Source of the DNA: Haliotis asinina
Taxonomy: Eukaryota; Mollusca; Gastropoda; Lepetellida; Haliotidae
DNA: 64,000 bases
Reading direction: 5' to 3'
Assembly: GCF_037392515.1 (NCBI RefSeq)
Contig: NC_090281.1
Location: 46,910,645 to 46,974,644 of the forward strand
A model generated the notes under the pieces. The model saw only the letters and a program-made list of their open reading frames with translations. It searched no databases and was not told the DNA's origin. This document shows positions 54,250 to 64,000 of this stretch, one piece after another. A program made the position numbers and the translations under genes. Numbering within the stretch: position 1 is the stretch's first letter; the number at the start of each line of letters is the position of its first letter.

Positions 54250-57200
54250 CCAATAATATTGTACAGTGGACCTGCAGAGGATTGAGGACTAATTTACATG
54301 AATTACAGCTATTAGTCCAAGATTTTACACCTTCAGCGATATGTCTCCAAGAGACATATTTAAAACAAACAGATACATTTGACCTTCGTCATTTTAATGC
54401 ATATCATACTTTTTCAACTCCGGGTGATAGAGCCACTGGCGGGTCATCCATTCTAGTCAGACAAAACGTTATTCAAAGCCCTGTTTCACTTAATACTAAT
54501 ATGCATGCTGTTGCTGTGAGAATTACTTTACATGTAGCGTTTACGCTATGCTCTCTTTATATTTCACCGTCTTTGACGTTTGCTAAAGCTGATCTTCAGG
54601 TTCTATATGACCAACTCCCGAAGCCCTGTATTATAATGGGAGATTTAAATGGGCACAACCCACTCTGGGGTAGTGTAAATACAAACACTAAAGGTAAATT
54701 GTTGGAGGACTTTTGTTCTGACAATGATTTATGTATTTATAATGATGACTCAAGCACATATTTACACCCTGGTACAGGGACCTATTCTGCTCTTGACTTG
54801 TCATTGACAAATTCAGAACTACTAAATGAATTCGAATGGTCAGTCCACGATGACCTCTGTGGAAGTGACCATTTTCCTACTGTATTAAAAGCTGTAACTC
54901 CATCTGATGTTCCTCCATCATCAAGACGAAATTTTAAAAAGGCTAACTGGGCTTTATATGAAACACTGTGTGCTGAAAAACTTAAACCTGAACGTTTTAT
55001 TGACGTTCCCGATGCTATTAAATGTTTTTCTAATGAACTGAATTCCATAGCTGATGAGTGTATACCAAATTCCTCTGTAGTTCCACACATAAGAAAACCA
55101 TGGTTCAACGATGAGTGCAAACAAGCTAGGAAGGCAAGGAAAAAGGCAGAACATTATTTCCGTCGCCATCCTATGGTGCATAATTTAAATAAATTTAAAA
55201 TTCTAAATGCTGAAGCGAGGCGTACTTTTAAACAGAACAAACGCCAATCGTGGCAAAATTATGTATCTAAAACAAATTCACGGACACCCATGTCCAAGGT
55301 ATGGAACATGGTCCAGAAAATTAAAGGTAAAGGTACTAAATCTACTGTCCATCATCTTAAACATCATACTTACTGAGAAATCTGATATCGCAAATAAACT
55401 AGGTGAAACCCTTGCTAAACACTCTTCCTCTTCTAACTATTTACCTAAATTCCAGCAGTATCAAAAACAACAAGAAAAGAAAACTATTAATTTCAACTCA
55501 GATAATGGGGAAGATTATAATGCAACTTTTTCTATTCATGAACTCCATACTGCTCTTGATCAAGCTCATGACACTGCTACGGGAGCTGATAACATACATT
55601 ATCAACTCCTGAAGCATTTACCAGAATCCTGCCTGGAAACTCTTCTAAATATTTTTGATGATATTTGGACATCGGGTAACTTTCCTCCTTCATGGCGTGA
55701 CGCCATAGTAGTACCAATACCTAAACCTGGACGTGATCATACGGATCCATCCAATTATCGTCCGATTTCATTAACTAGCTGTGTTTGCAAGACCATGGAA
55801 CGCATGATAAATAATCGACTTGTTTGGTACTTGGAAACAAATAACCTTATCACAGATATACAATGTGGTTTCCGTAAAAACAGAAGTACTGTCGATCATT
55901 TAGTGCGTTTAGAATCATTTGTGAAAAACGCGCTGATTAATAAACAAGATGCTGTGTCTATCTTTTTTGATCTGGAGAAGGCATATGACACAACCTGGAA
56001 ATACGGCATTCTGACAGACTTACATGACTTCGGTTTGCGAGGTCGTTTGCCTGAATTCATAGGCAAATTTTTGAATAACAGACAATTTCAAGTCCGCGTG
56101 GGTTCTACCCTGTCTGATCATTACAATCAGGATCAGGGTGTTCCACAAGGCAGTATTTTGTCTGTCACTCTTTTTAGCATCAAGATCAACAGTTTATCTA
56201 AAGTTTTAAACGATTCAATTGATGGATCGTTATTTGTGGATGATTTAATATTTCTTGTTGTGGTAAAAATATGCATACCATTGAACGGCAGTTGCAGTTG
56301 TGTTTAAACAAGATTAATAAATGGTGTTTTGAAAACGGCTTTAAATTTTCTAAATCGAAAACTAACTGCATACATTTTTGTCGAAAATACAAACCACATA
56401 AAGACCCTGAACTATCTCTAGATGGGACGGCCATTAAAGTTGTGCATGTGCATTAATAAATGTAATAATACTACATGCACAGGGCTTGGCATGACCAGCC
56501 GATTGGTCGAACCGGGCCCATTCGACCTCCCGTCTAGGCGAAGTCAGGGCCAAAGTGGTGTATTGAGCAACAGGAACACGGTTGCAAGCTCCTATTGATC
56601 TCAACCACCAGGATCCCCTCCTCCACCGACAAGCCAAGTTCTTGGGTCTTATCTTTGATTCACATTTAACGTTTTTACCACATATTAAGTCACTTAAAAC
56701 TAAATGCCTGAAAGCACTTGACTTGTTGAAAGTGGTTTCAAATTCTAAATGGGGAGGGGATCAAGCTACCCTTCTCCATCTATATCGATCTCTCGTGCGT
56801 TCTAAACTTGACTATGGCTCCATTGTCTATGGTGGAGCCTGCAAAAGCAACTTAAAACTATTAGATTCAGTCCATCATCAAGGTCTAAGACTTTGTCGTG
56901 GCTCCTTTAGAACTTCACCTGTTGACAGCCTGTATGTCGAGGCCGATGAACCATCTCTTGAGCAGCGACGTGTAAAATTAGCTTTACAGTATGTAACAAA
57001 ACTATATTCAAATGAGTCAAACCCGGCATGTAACTGTGTTTTGAATCCTCTGTATGAGGATTTATACAATAAAAAATCTTCTCTTGTTCCGCCTCTTGGA
57101 TTAAGAATAAAACCACTTATTTCTTCTGCCTTTATTGAGCTGGAAAGTATATCGCCTTCCCATCTTCTTTCTTCTCCTCCTTGGCAATTGGTTAGGCCAC

Positions 57201-57769
57201 AAGTTGACCTAACATTAACATCATTTAAAAAATCAGAAACAAATGACTTACAATATAAACAAGAATATAATCAATTAAAACATAAATATAGCAATTACAA
57301 ACCCTTATGTACAGATGTCCACAAGGGCACAAGCCACACCGTCCTTGGATCCCGAACAATATCTTCTCGATTACCAGATAATAGTTCTATTTTTACAGCA
57401 GAAACTAACGCCACATTAACAGCTCTCATATATATTCAAAGACACCCCAAACGTAAACAATATGTAATCTATTCCGATTCTGTTTCTTGCCTTCACGCTA
57501 TTAAAAATATTTCTTGCAAACATCCTCTTTTAATAGAAATTATTGAATTGTATAATGCTCTTGCTACTGGTCAATGCGACATCGTCTTCTGTTGGTTACC
57601 AAACCATGTAGGCATTTCTGGTAACACACTGGCTGACGTTTCTGCTAAAGCAGCACTCAACACATCTGTGACACCACTTCTTGTTCCTTATAGTGATTAC
57701 AAAGCCACCATTAGATCTTATATCCGTGATCTGATGCAAAAGACGTGGGACACCCAAGTGGGTATCAAT
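54250..57769 (+). pseudogene. LINE A10 ORF2, the most complete but broken
   Basis: Endonuclease and linker are open to 55376 (CLQETYLKQTD, IIMGDLNGHNPLWGS, CGSDHFPT, KPWFNDECKQARK). An ~8-bp deletion near 55365 shifts the frame. RT 55379-56307 has FRKNRSTVDHLVRLESF, motif A FDLEKAYDTTWKYG, motif B QGVPQGSILSVTLFS and motif C FVDD, then a 1-bp loss right after motif C (VDDLIF). The thumb resumes after the 5'UTR fragment. In RNase H (57300-57690) the first catalytic segment is garbled (CTDVHKGTSH), while SDSVSCLHAIK and HVGISGNTLADVSAKAA remain. Confidence 0.9.
56455..56632 (-). mobile_element. Antisense 5'UTR fragment within A10
   Basis: About 178 bp of family A 5'UTR (antisense; GCACAGGGCTTGGCATGACC at about 56474 to CCCTCCTCCACCGAC) replaces a few bases of the RT thumb between AAAGTTGTG and AAGCCAAGTTC. 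It lacks both element ends. Confidence 0.8.
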
Positions 57770-57788
57770 ACTTATCCCTTGTGATGGA
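57770..57788 (-). mobile_element. LINE family A, copy A11, left remnant
   Basis: TACTTATCCCTTGTGATGGA is antisense ORF2-tail sequence (compare 5528-5547). Its continuation is at 63721, so A12 was inserted into A11. The last 11 bases (57778-57788) are the left target duplication. Confidence 0.75.
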
Positions 57789-57827
57789 GGCACCGTGGTG
57801 GGTGCTGGGTAACGCTAAGTGCTCTTC
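57789..57827 (+). ncRNA. HDV-like ribozyme, internally deleted (A12)
   Basis: GGCACC is joined directly to GTGGTGGGTGCTGGGTAACG and CTAAGTGCTCTTC. P1 and the 3' strands remain, but the P2 5' strand, the P3 5' strand and the loop are gone, probably by slippage between two CGTGG words. Self-cleavage should be lost. Confidence 0.55.
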
Positions 57828-58391
57828 TCCCGTGTGGACCCGGGGCAGAATGTGTCCACAGCACCCCATTGCTGGTCGTAAAAGGCGACCAAATTGGGCA
57901 ACCTGTTTGCCGTGGATTGCGTCCCGTGTCGGTGGAGGACGGGATCCTGGTGGTTGAGGGCAATTGGGCTATTAACTACGTTCCATTTGCCCAACAAACC
58001 ACTTCGGCACTTACTTCACCTAGACGGGTGGTTGAACTGGCCCGGTTCAACCAATCGGCTGGTCATGCCAAGCCCTGTGCATAGATTCTATATGATTGCA
58101 CAACCCTTTTACTTGGACTTTTTGAAAATATGGTCTTGGCACCCTTATTCATAGGAAAAATTTCACTTCGTGATACGTTTTTCATAAACTTTGCCTAGAG
58201 TCTTATGCCCAGAAGGCGGTGGCTCATGGGCCAATCTGGTGGAATGATTATACTTTTAATTTTTCTGCTGGAGTATATCATCCGGGTATCCTTGGTGCTG
58301 CAAGCTGGAGATCCGCTTGTTTATAGCATTGTCCTTGTGATACTCCGTGGTGGGTGGGGAGCTCGGATGATGAAACAATTATAAATTCACT

Positions 58392-59660
58392 ATGGCTTAC
58401 CAGACTCCCTCGAAAAAGACCAAGCGTCAACTTGATAATGACAATGAAGAGAATGAATCCACTGTAACAGAAAGTTGGCCACGTTTCGTTGTTCTTGACA
58501 CTGTTGACAAGACTCCACTGAAGTTGAACCCTTTTATTATTTCTAAGGGTATATATGGCATTGCAGGCGACGTTAAGAACATCAAACGCTTGCGTTCGGG
58601 ATCTCTACTGATAGAATGCAATCGAAAACAGCAGGCCTCCAACCTATTGTCAATGCAAACATTGGCTGGCATTCCTGTCTCAGTCACAGCCCATAGAACC
58701 TTGAACACCTGCAAAGGCATCATAAGAGATAGAGACCGTTTGTTAGCTGACATGTCAGAACTGGACATTGCGTCTGAAATGAAAGATCAAGGTGTGACAT
58801 ATGTTAAACGATTTACTACCCGGAAAAACAATGAACTGATATCCACAAACACATATCTTTTTTCACTCTCATCTCCAAGTCTCCCTCAGTCTGTTAAAGT
58901 GGGTTATTGTAACATCGCATTTGCAGTATACATCCCAAATCCACTGAGGTGTTTTCGATGCCAAAAATATGGTCATGGAGTTAATACCTGTACACAGCCA
59001 GTGACATGTGCTCATTGTAGTGAAACGTCTCATGTAACGGAAGACTGCACTAGCACTGTCAAAAAATGCACAAATTGTTCAGGCACTCATTCATCTTTTT
59101 CCAAAGAATGTAAAATATGGCAAAAGCAAATGGAAATAAACAAAGTGAAATTCACTCAAAATGTTAGCTTTGCAGATGCTAGAAAAATTGTGGAATCAAC
59201 ACTATCTAATACGACTTATGCATCGGTCATCAGATTACCTTCTGACACCATGACTAAAAAAGTATCCACTTCATCAAGTGTGACTCAAACAGACCTGACT
59301 TGGGTTAAAACTGATAATCCGAAACTTTTCACGCCTGAACAAACTACTCAGACAGAAACAAATGTGAACGCCCGTGTGCCATCAACAGTTCATGGTGAAG
59401 AACAGAGATTGTCACAATCTACAGGACATACTCGATCTGAAACAAACTCAAAGTCTACAAATACTGTCAAAACGAGAACAGGTAATGGGAAAAAGACTGA
59501 CAGACCACCCAAGGGTTCAGAAAATCGTATACAATTATTCAATAAATATGGTTCACTCGAAGACATGGATGTGTCAGAAAACATCCACCACAGGGCACAT
59601 AGCTTGTCGCCCTCCAGGAAAGTGAGGGGTAGATCCCCAATCAACCCACCTAAAAGATAA
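58392..59660 (+). CDS. LINE A12 ORF1 protein (gag-like, intact)
   Basis: An uninterrupted 422-residue frame starting MAYQTPSKKTKRQLDNDNEE; the ATG matches the start in A1, A5, A8 and A9. N-terminal domain about 30-150 (KTPLKLNPFIISKGIYGIAG, IKRLRSGSLLIECNRKQQAS) has the pattern of the RRM-like gag domain of I-type LINEs. Three zinc knuckles follow: C187-x2-C190-x4-H195-x4-C200, C206-x2-C209-x4-H214-x4-C219, C226-x2-C229-x3-H233-x6-C240. Then a Ser/Thr-rich region and a conserved basic tail (SLEDMDVSENIHHRAHSL, RGRSPINPPKR). Role in the family: RNA binding and particle formation. The stop overlaps the ORF2 start in TAATG. Confidence 0.93.
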   Translation: MAYQTPSKKTKRQLDNDNEENESTVTESWPRFVVLDTVDKTPLKLNPFIISKGIYGIAGDVKNIKRLRSGSLLIECNRKQQASNLLSMQTLAGIPVSVTAHRTLNTCKGIIRDRDRLLADMSELDIASEMKDQGVTYVKRFTTRKNNELISTNTYLFSLSSPSLPQSVKVGYCNIAFAVYIPNPLRCFRCQKYGHGVNTCTQPVTCAHCSETSHVTEDCTSTVKKCTNCSGTHSSFSKECKIWQKQMEINKVKFTQNVSFADARKIVESTLSNTTYASVIRLPSDTMTKKVSTSSSVTQTDLTWVKTDNPKLFTPEQTTQTETNVNARVPSTVHGEEQRLSQSTGHTRSETNSKSTNTVKTRTGNGKKTDRPPKGSENRIQLFNKYGSLEDMDVSENIHHRAHSLSPSRKVRGRSPINPPKR

Positions 59661-62600
59661 TGTCTTCCAAACATATAGTACAATGGAACTGTAGAGGATT
59701 GAAGACTAATTATAATGAGTTACATCTGTTAGTCCAAGATCTGGCACCATCATCATTTTGTCTGCAGGAAACCCATCTGAAACAGACAGATACATTTAAT
59801 TTACCTCAGTACGATGCATATAATTATTTCTCACCTTCGGGTGATAGGGCCTCTGGTGGATCTTCAATCCTTGTTAAGCAGAATGTTATCCACAGCCATG
59901 TACCACTTACAACTAATCTTCAAGTCGTTGCAGTGAGACTTACACTTCATGTTGTACTTACATTATGCTCACTGTATATTCCGCCTTCTTCAACACTTCA
60001 CGTAACTGATCTCCAAGCTCTCTATGATCAACTTCCGAAACCATGTATTATAATGGGTGATCTTAATGGTCACAATCCACTCTGGGGTGGTACAAATACT
60101 AACACTAAAGGCAAAATACTGGAAGATTTTATCTCAAATAATGACCTGTGCATTTTTAATGATGATTCAAGCACTTATCTACATCCTGCAACGGGCGCCT
60201 ACTCTTCTCTAGATTTGTCTCTAGCAGACTCTAATCTACTCAATGAATTTGATTGGTCCGTTCACAAGGATCTCTGTGGAAGTGATCATTTTCCAACGAT
60301 ATTATCTGCATCTTCTCCGACTGATTCTTCATCTTATACAAGATAGAATTTTTCCAAGGCCGATTGGTCCTCATTTCAAACTCAATGCACATCTCAACTA
60401 AGACCCTAATGTTTCAGTGATATTGCTGATCCTATTCAGGTATTTTCTGACGTTTTAAATGTAATTGCTGATGAGTGCATACCAAGATCCTCTACAACTC
60501 CACATGTACGAAAGCCATGGTTTACGACAGACTGTAAAAGTGCTAGAAAAGCAAGGAAAAAGGCAGAGAAATATTTCCGCCATCACCCAACTGTCCATAA
60601 CTTAAACAGATTTAAAATACTGAATGCAAAGGCGCGTCGTACCTTTAAACAAAGTAAGCGACAATCTTGGAGGAACTATATCTCCAAAATTAATTCACGC
60701 ACGCCAATGTCCAAAGTATGGATAATGGTTCAAAGAATTAAAGGCAAAGGTTCAAAATCTGCCGTTCACCATCTCAAAGATGGTGATAATCTAATTACTG
60801 ACAAATGTCAAATTGCAAATAAAATTGGCGAAACTCTTGCCAAAAATTCTTCATCAGCAAATTACGTCCCTGAGTTTCAGAGATACCAGAAACAAAAGGA
60901 GAAGATAAAACTTAAATTTGAATCAGATAATGGTAAATCTATAATGAAGTGTTTTCATTACATGAGCTATATACTGCTCTTGAGCAAGCTCATGACACAG
61001 CAGCGGGTGATGACAATATTCATTATCAGCTGCTGAAACACTTGCCTGAACCATGTCTGGTTACACTTTTGGATATATTTGACAAAATATGGACATGTGG
61101 AAACTTTCCTCCTTCATGGCGTAATGCCATTGTGGTCCCAATACCCAAACCTGGTAAGGATCCTACTGATCCTTCCAATTACAGACCGATATCTTTAACC
61201 AGCTGTGTCTGTAAAACCATGGAGCGAATGGTAAATAACAGATTGATTTGGTATCTGGAAGCCAATAACCTCATTACAAATATTCAATGTGGTTTTCGGA
61301 AGAATAGAAGTACTATTGATCATCTGGTACGTTTAGAATCCTTCGTTAAAAATGCTATAGTCAATAAACAACATGCTGTGTCGATTTTCTTTGATCTCGA
61401 GAAAGCTTATGACACGACATGGAAGCATGGTATTTTGAAGGATTTACATGACTTTGGGTTGAGAGGCCGTTTGCCTCTTTTTATATCACAGTTTTTAAAA
61501 GACAGACAATTTCAAGTCCGAGTGGGTTCTACCCTGTCTGACCATTATAATCAGGATCAGGGTGTTCCACAAGGCAGTATTTTGTCTGTCACTTTATTTA
61601 GCATTAAGATCAACAGTTTATCCAAGGTTTTAAACGATTCGATTGACGGATCACTCTTTGTGGATGATTTTAATATTTCTTGTCGTGGTAAAAATATGCG
61701 TACCATTGAACGGCAACTACAGTTGTGTTTAAATAAAATGAATAAATAGTGTCTTGAAAACGGCTTTAAATTTTCTAAATCAAAAACTAATTGTATACAT
61801 ATATGTAGAAAATATAAGCCGCATAAGGACCCAGAATTATCTTTAAATGGCACCCCTATCAAAGTTGTAAAGGAGGCCAAGTTCCTGGGTTTAATTTTCG
61901 ACTCTCATTTAACATTCTTACCGCATATTAAATCCCTTAAAGCTAAATGCCTGAAGGCACTAGATTTGTTAAAAGTACGGTCTAAACTTGATTATGGCTC
62001 CATCGTATATGGTGGAGCCTGTAAAAGCAACCTGAAACTTCTTGATTCTATCCACCACCAAGGTCTAGGACTTTGTCTTGGGACCTTTAGAACCTCACCT
62101 GTTGACAGTCTCTACGTTGAGGCTGACGAACCTTCTCTTACACAACGCCGTATTAAATTATCCTTACAATATATTACTAAATTACACTCGAATCAATCTA
62201 ACCCTGCATATAACTGTTCCACCTCTTGGGCTCAGAATTAAACCCTTTCTTTCTTCAGCCGGCATTGAGCTGGAAAATATAGCTCCCTCCCGTCTTCTTT
62301 CTTCTCGTCCTTGGCAGATGGTTAGGCCACAAGTTGACCTAACATTAACTACCTTTAGAAAATCAGAAACGAATGAATTATAGTATAAACAAGAATATAA
62401 TCAATTGAAACATAAATATAGCAATTATAAACCCTTATTTACAGATGGGTCCAAGGACGGTGGTGCAGTTGCTTGTGCCACTGTCATTGGATCCAGAACA
62501 ATATCTTTTAGATTACCAAATAATAGCTCTTTTTTTACAGCAGAAGCTAACGCCATACTAACGGCTCTCAAATACATACAAAAACACCCTAAACATAAAC

Positions 62601-63188
62601 AGTATATAATCTATTAAAAATATTTCTTGTAAACATCCACTTTTAATAGAAATTATTGAACTGTAAAATAATCTTGCTACTGGCCAGTGCGACATCGTCC
62701 TTTGTTGGTTACCTAGTCACGTTGGCATTTCTGGTAACACAATGGCTGATATTCTCAACAAATCTGTGACACCACTTCTTATTCCATACTCAGATTATAA
62801 AGCTGCAATAAGATCTTATATCCGTCATCTGATGCAGAAGAAGTGGGACACCCAAGTAGGTATAAATAAATTACATGAAATAAAACCTTATATCGGTTAT
62901 ACTTACTTGGGTTGTCAGTCCAGATTTGAGAAGGTCATTATGCGACGATGTCGCATTGGCCATACGAGGTATACTCATGGTTATCTATTAAAAGGTGAAG
63001 ATCCTCCGTTTTGTATCCCTTGTGATGAAAGAATCACAGTCAAGCATGTCCTGCTTGACTGTGTTGAATATTCCATCACAAGGGATAAATATTTTAATTC
63101 ACAAACTTTGAAGGATCTTTTTAAATATGTTAGCTCTCATTTAATTATTTCATTTTTAAAAGAATTAGATTTGCTGAATGAATTGTAA
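59660..63188 (+). pseudogene. LINE A12 ORF2, broken
   Basis: ATG at 59660. Endonuclease 59660-60346 is intact up to SSYTR (IVQWNCRGLKTNYNELHL, CLQETHLKQ, IIMGDLNGHNPLWGG, CGSDHFPT), then TAG where the family has Trp. Linker in 60350-60940, frameshift near 60940. RT 60949-61749 is intact through motifs A (FDLEKAYDTTWKHG), B (QGVPQGSILSVTLFS) and C (FVDDFN), then TAG (Trp in others). A deletion near 61976 removes part of the thumb. RNase H keeps LFTDGSKDGGAVACATVIGS but lost the SDSLSCLQ segment near 62616. The tail 62742-63188 has CIPCDERITVKHVLLDCVEY. Confidence 0.92.
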
Positions 63189-63720
63189 ATAGATAAATAT
63201 TTTATGCTTGGAAGTTTGAATTAGTAACTTAGAGTGTTAGTGGCTGTATCCTCGAGGGGGGTTAAAGCACTGTAAAATTATTGTCCTCCTGAGAGGGTAC
63301 GTAAGTCCCAAAACATTTGAAGTCAAATTTGATCTTCCATCTTTTCTTAGCTGTAGTATTTCTGTCATTTTAATTTGTGGCTAATCTTGCATACAATCAC
63401 CAGCAGCTGAGAGGATGATGTAAATCCAGCTAGGGACCATGCAGGTAGCAGAAGTACTGTAAGTCCCCATGGCCCCTAGTATGGTGATCTACCTTCAGTT
63501 GTTGGTGATCCATATAGCCTGTTTTTATATTGTATTGTCTGAATAGGGATATTAGTTTTAACTTTTCACGCTAGTGTTATTTCTTATTGTGATATTCTAG
63601 TTGTTTTCGTCGACAGATTTTTCTCATATACATAGATTCCTTTTACAAGAATGCTCTCGTCACGATATGGCTGCAATACTGCCGATGTGACGTTAAATAT
63701 TAACTCACTCACTCACTCAC

Positions 63721-64000
63721 CTTGTGATGGAGAATTCAACACAGTCAAGCAGAATATGCTTGACCGTGACTCTCTCATCACAAGGGTTACAAAATGGAGG
63801 ATCCTCACCTTTTAACAGGTACACATGATTATATCTAGTGTGGCCAATACGACATCGTCGTAAAATAACCTCTTCAAATCTGGACTGACAACCCAAGTAG
63901 GTATAACCAATGTAAGGTTTTATCTCATGTAATTTATTTATACCTACTTGGGTGTCCTACCTCTTTTGCATCAGGTCACGGATGTAAGATCTAATACTAG
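63721..64000 (-). mobile_element. LINE family A, copy A11, right part (runs off the window)
   Basis: Antisense ORF2 tail: GAATTCAACACAGTCAAGCA (63732-63751), the RRCRIGH-type segment near 63845, and YLGCQSRFEE/INKLHEIKP-type segment near 63880-63945, continuing past 64000. It follows the right copy of the A12 target duplication. Confidence 0.88.

Larger units (their letters stand above)
52336..57769 (+). mobile_element. LINE family A, copy A10 (5'-complete, 3' end lost)
   Basis: Starts GGCACCCATGAAGAGCCACC at 52336, subfamily II 5'UTR, ORF1, ORF2 through RNase H. It stops within the ORF2 tail (DTQVGIN) at about 57769, where a short antisense LINE piece and then A12 follow. A 178-bp antisense 5'UTR fragment interrupts the RT at 56455. 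Confidence 0.9.
57789..63720 (+). mobile_element. LINE family A, copy A12 (end to end)
   Basis: A 5.9-kb plus-strand copy between 11-bp duplications CTTGTGATGGA (57778-57788, 63721-63731). 5' end GGCACCGTGGTGGGTGCTGG lacks about 19 bases that hold the P2 5' strand and P3 5' side/loop of the ribozyme. Intact ORF1, broken ORF2, complete 3'UTR (63189-63720) with CTCACTCACTCAC tail. It is the best reference for the family. Confidence 0.95.

Overview
The window looks like nuclear DNA of a mollusc, probably a gastropod and possibly an abalone. This rests on introns with GT/AG borders, dense old and young LINE copies, a tRNA-like/core SINE with an (ACTC)n tail that I recall from abalone sequence, and no bacterial gene organisation. 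The species is inference.

Layout: 1-6.4 kb holds a Penelope-like RT scrap, a SINE, and two opposed copies (A1, A2) of one LINE family, here called family A. 7.0-12.2 kb is gene 1, a three-exon gene for a putative signal peptide + cysteine-rich + 12-ankyrin-repeat protein (516 aa). 12.6-13.7 kb has a SINE and diverged direct repeats. 13.75-17.6 kb is a different LINE (family B, R4/Dong-like) with a restriction-like endonuclease, lying between TAA-rich tracts. 17.8-20.9 kb has a 27-bp minisatellite and several old transposon scraps. 20.9-36.8 kb is nested family A DNA (A3 split by A4, then A5, A6, A7). 37.0-47.9 kb is gene 2, a same-strand paralogue of gene 1 (651 aa, 16 ankyrin repeats) whose first intron carries antisense LINE A8. 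47.9-64 kb is again family A (A9-A12).

Family A is an APE-type LINE of the RNase H-bearing I supergroup (Nimb/I-like is my best guess). Its order is 5'UTR, ORF1 with three zinc knuckles, ORF2 (endonuclease, reverse transcriptase, RNase H, C-terminal zinc motif), 3'UTR, (ACTC)n. No copy here has an intact ORF2. One ORF1 (58392-59660) is intact. Target-site duplications are visible for A4, A8, A12 and a 252-bp 3' fragment, so the nesting order can be read.

The most notable signal: the first 58 nt of five family A copies fold on paper as an HDV-like self-cleaving ribozyme. P1 has the cleavage-site G.U wobble, P3 closes a CUCCUC loop, GGGUAAC follows P1, a C sits in the J4/2 position, and P2 differs by compensatory changes between two 5'UTR subfamilies. 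The second point of interest is the duplicated secretory-type ankyrin gene pair. The two proteins differ by exactly two 67-residue units plus one residue in exon 1, and exon 2 lies inside a decayed tandem repeat.
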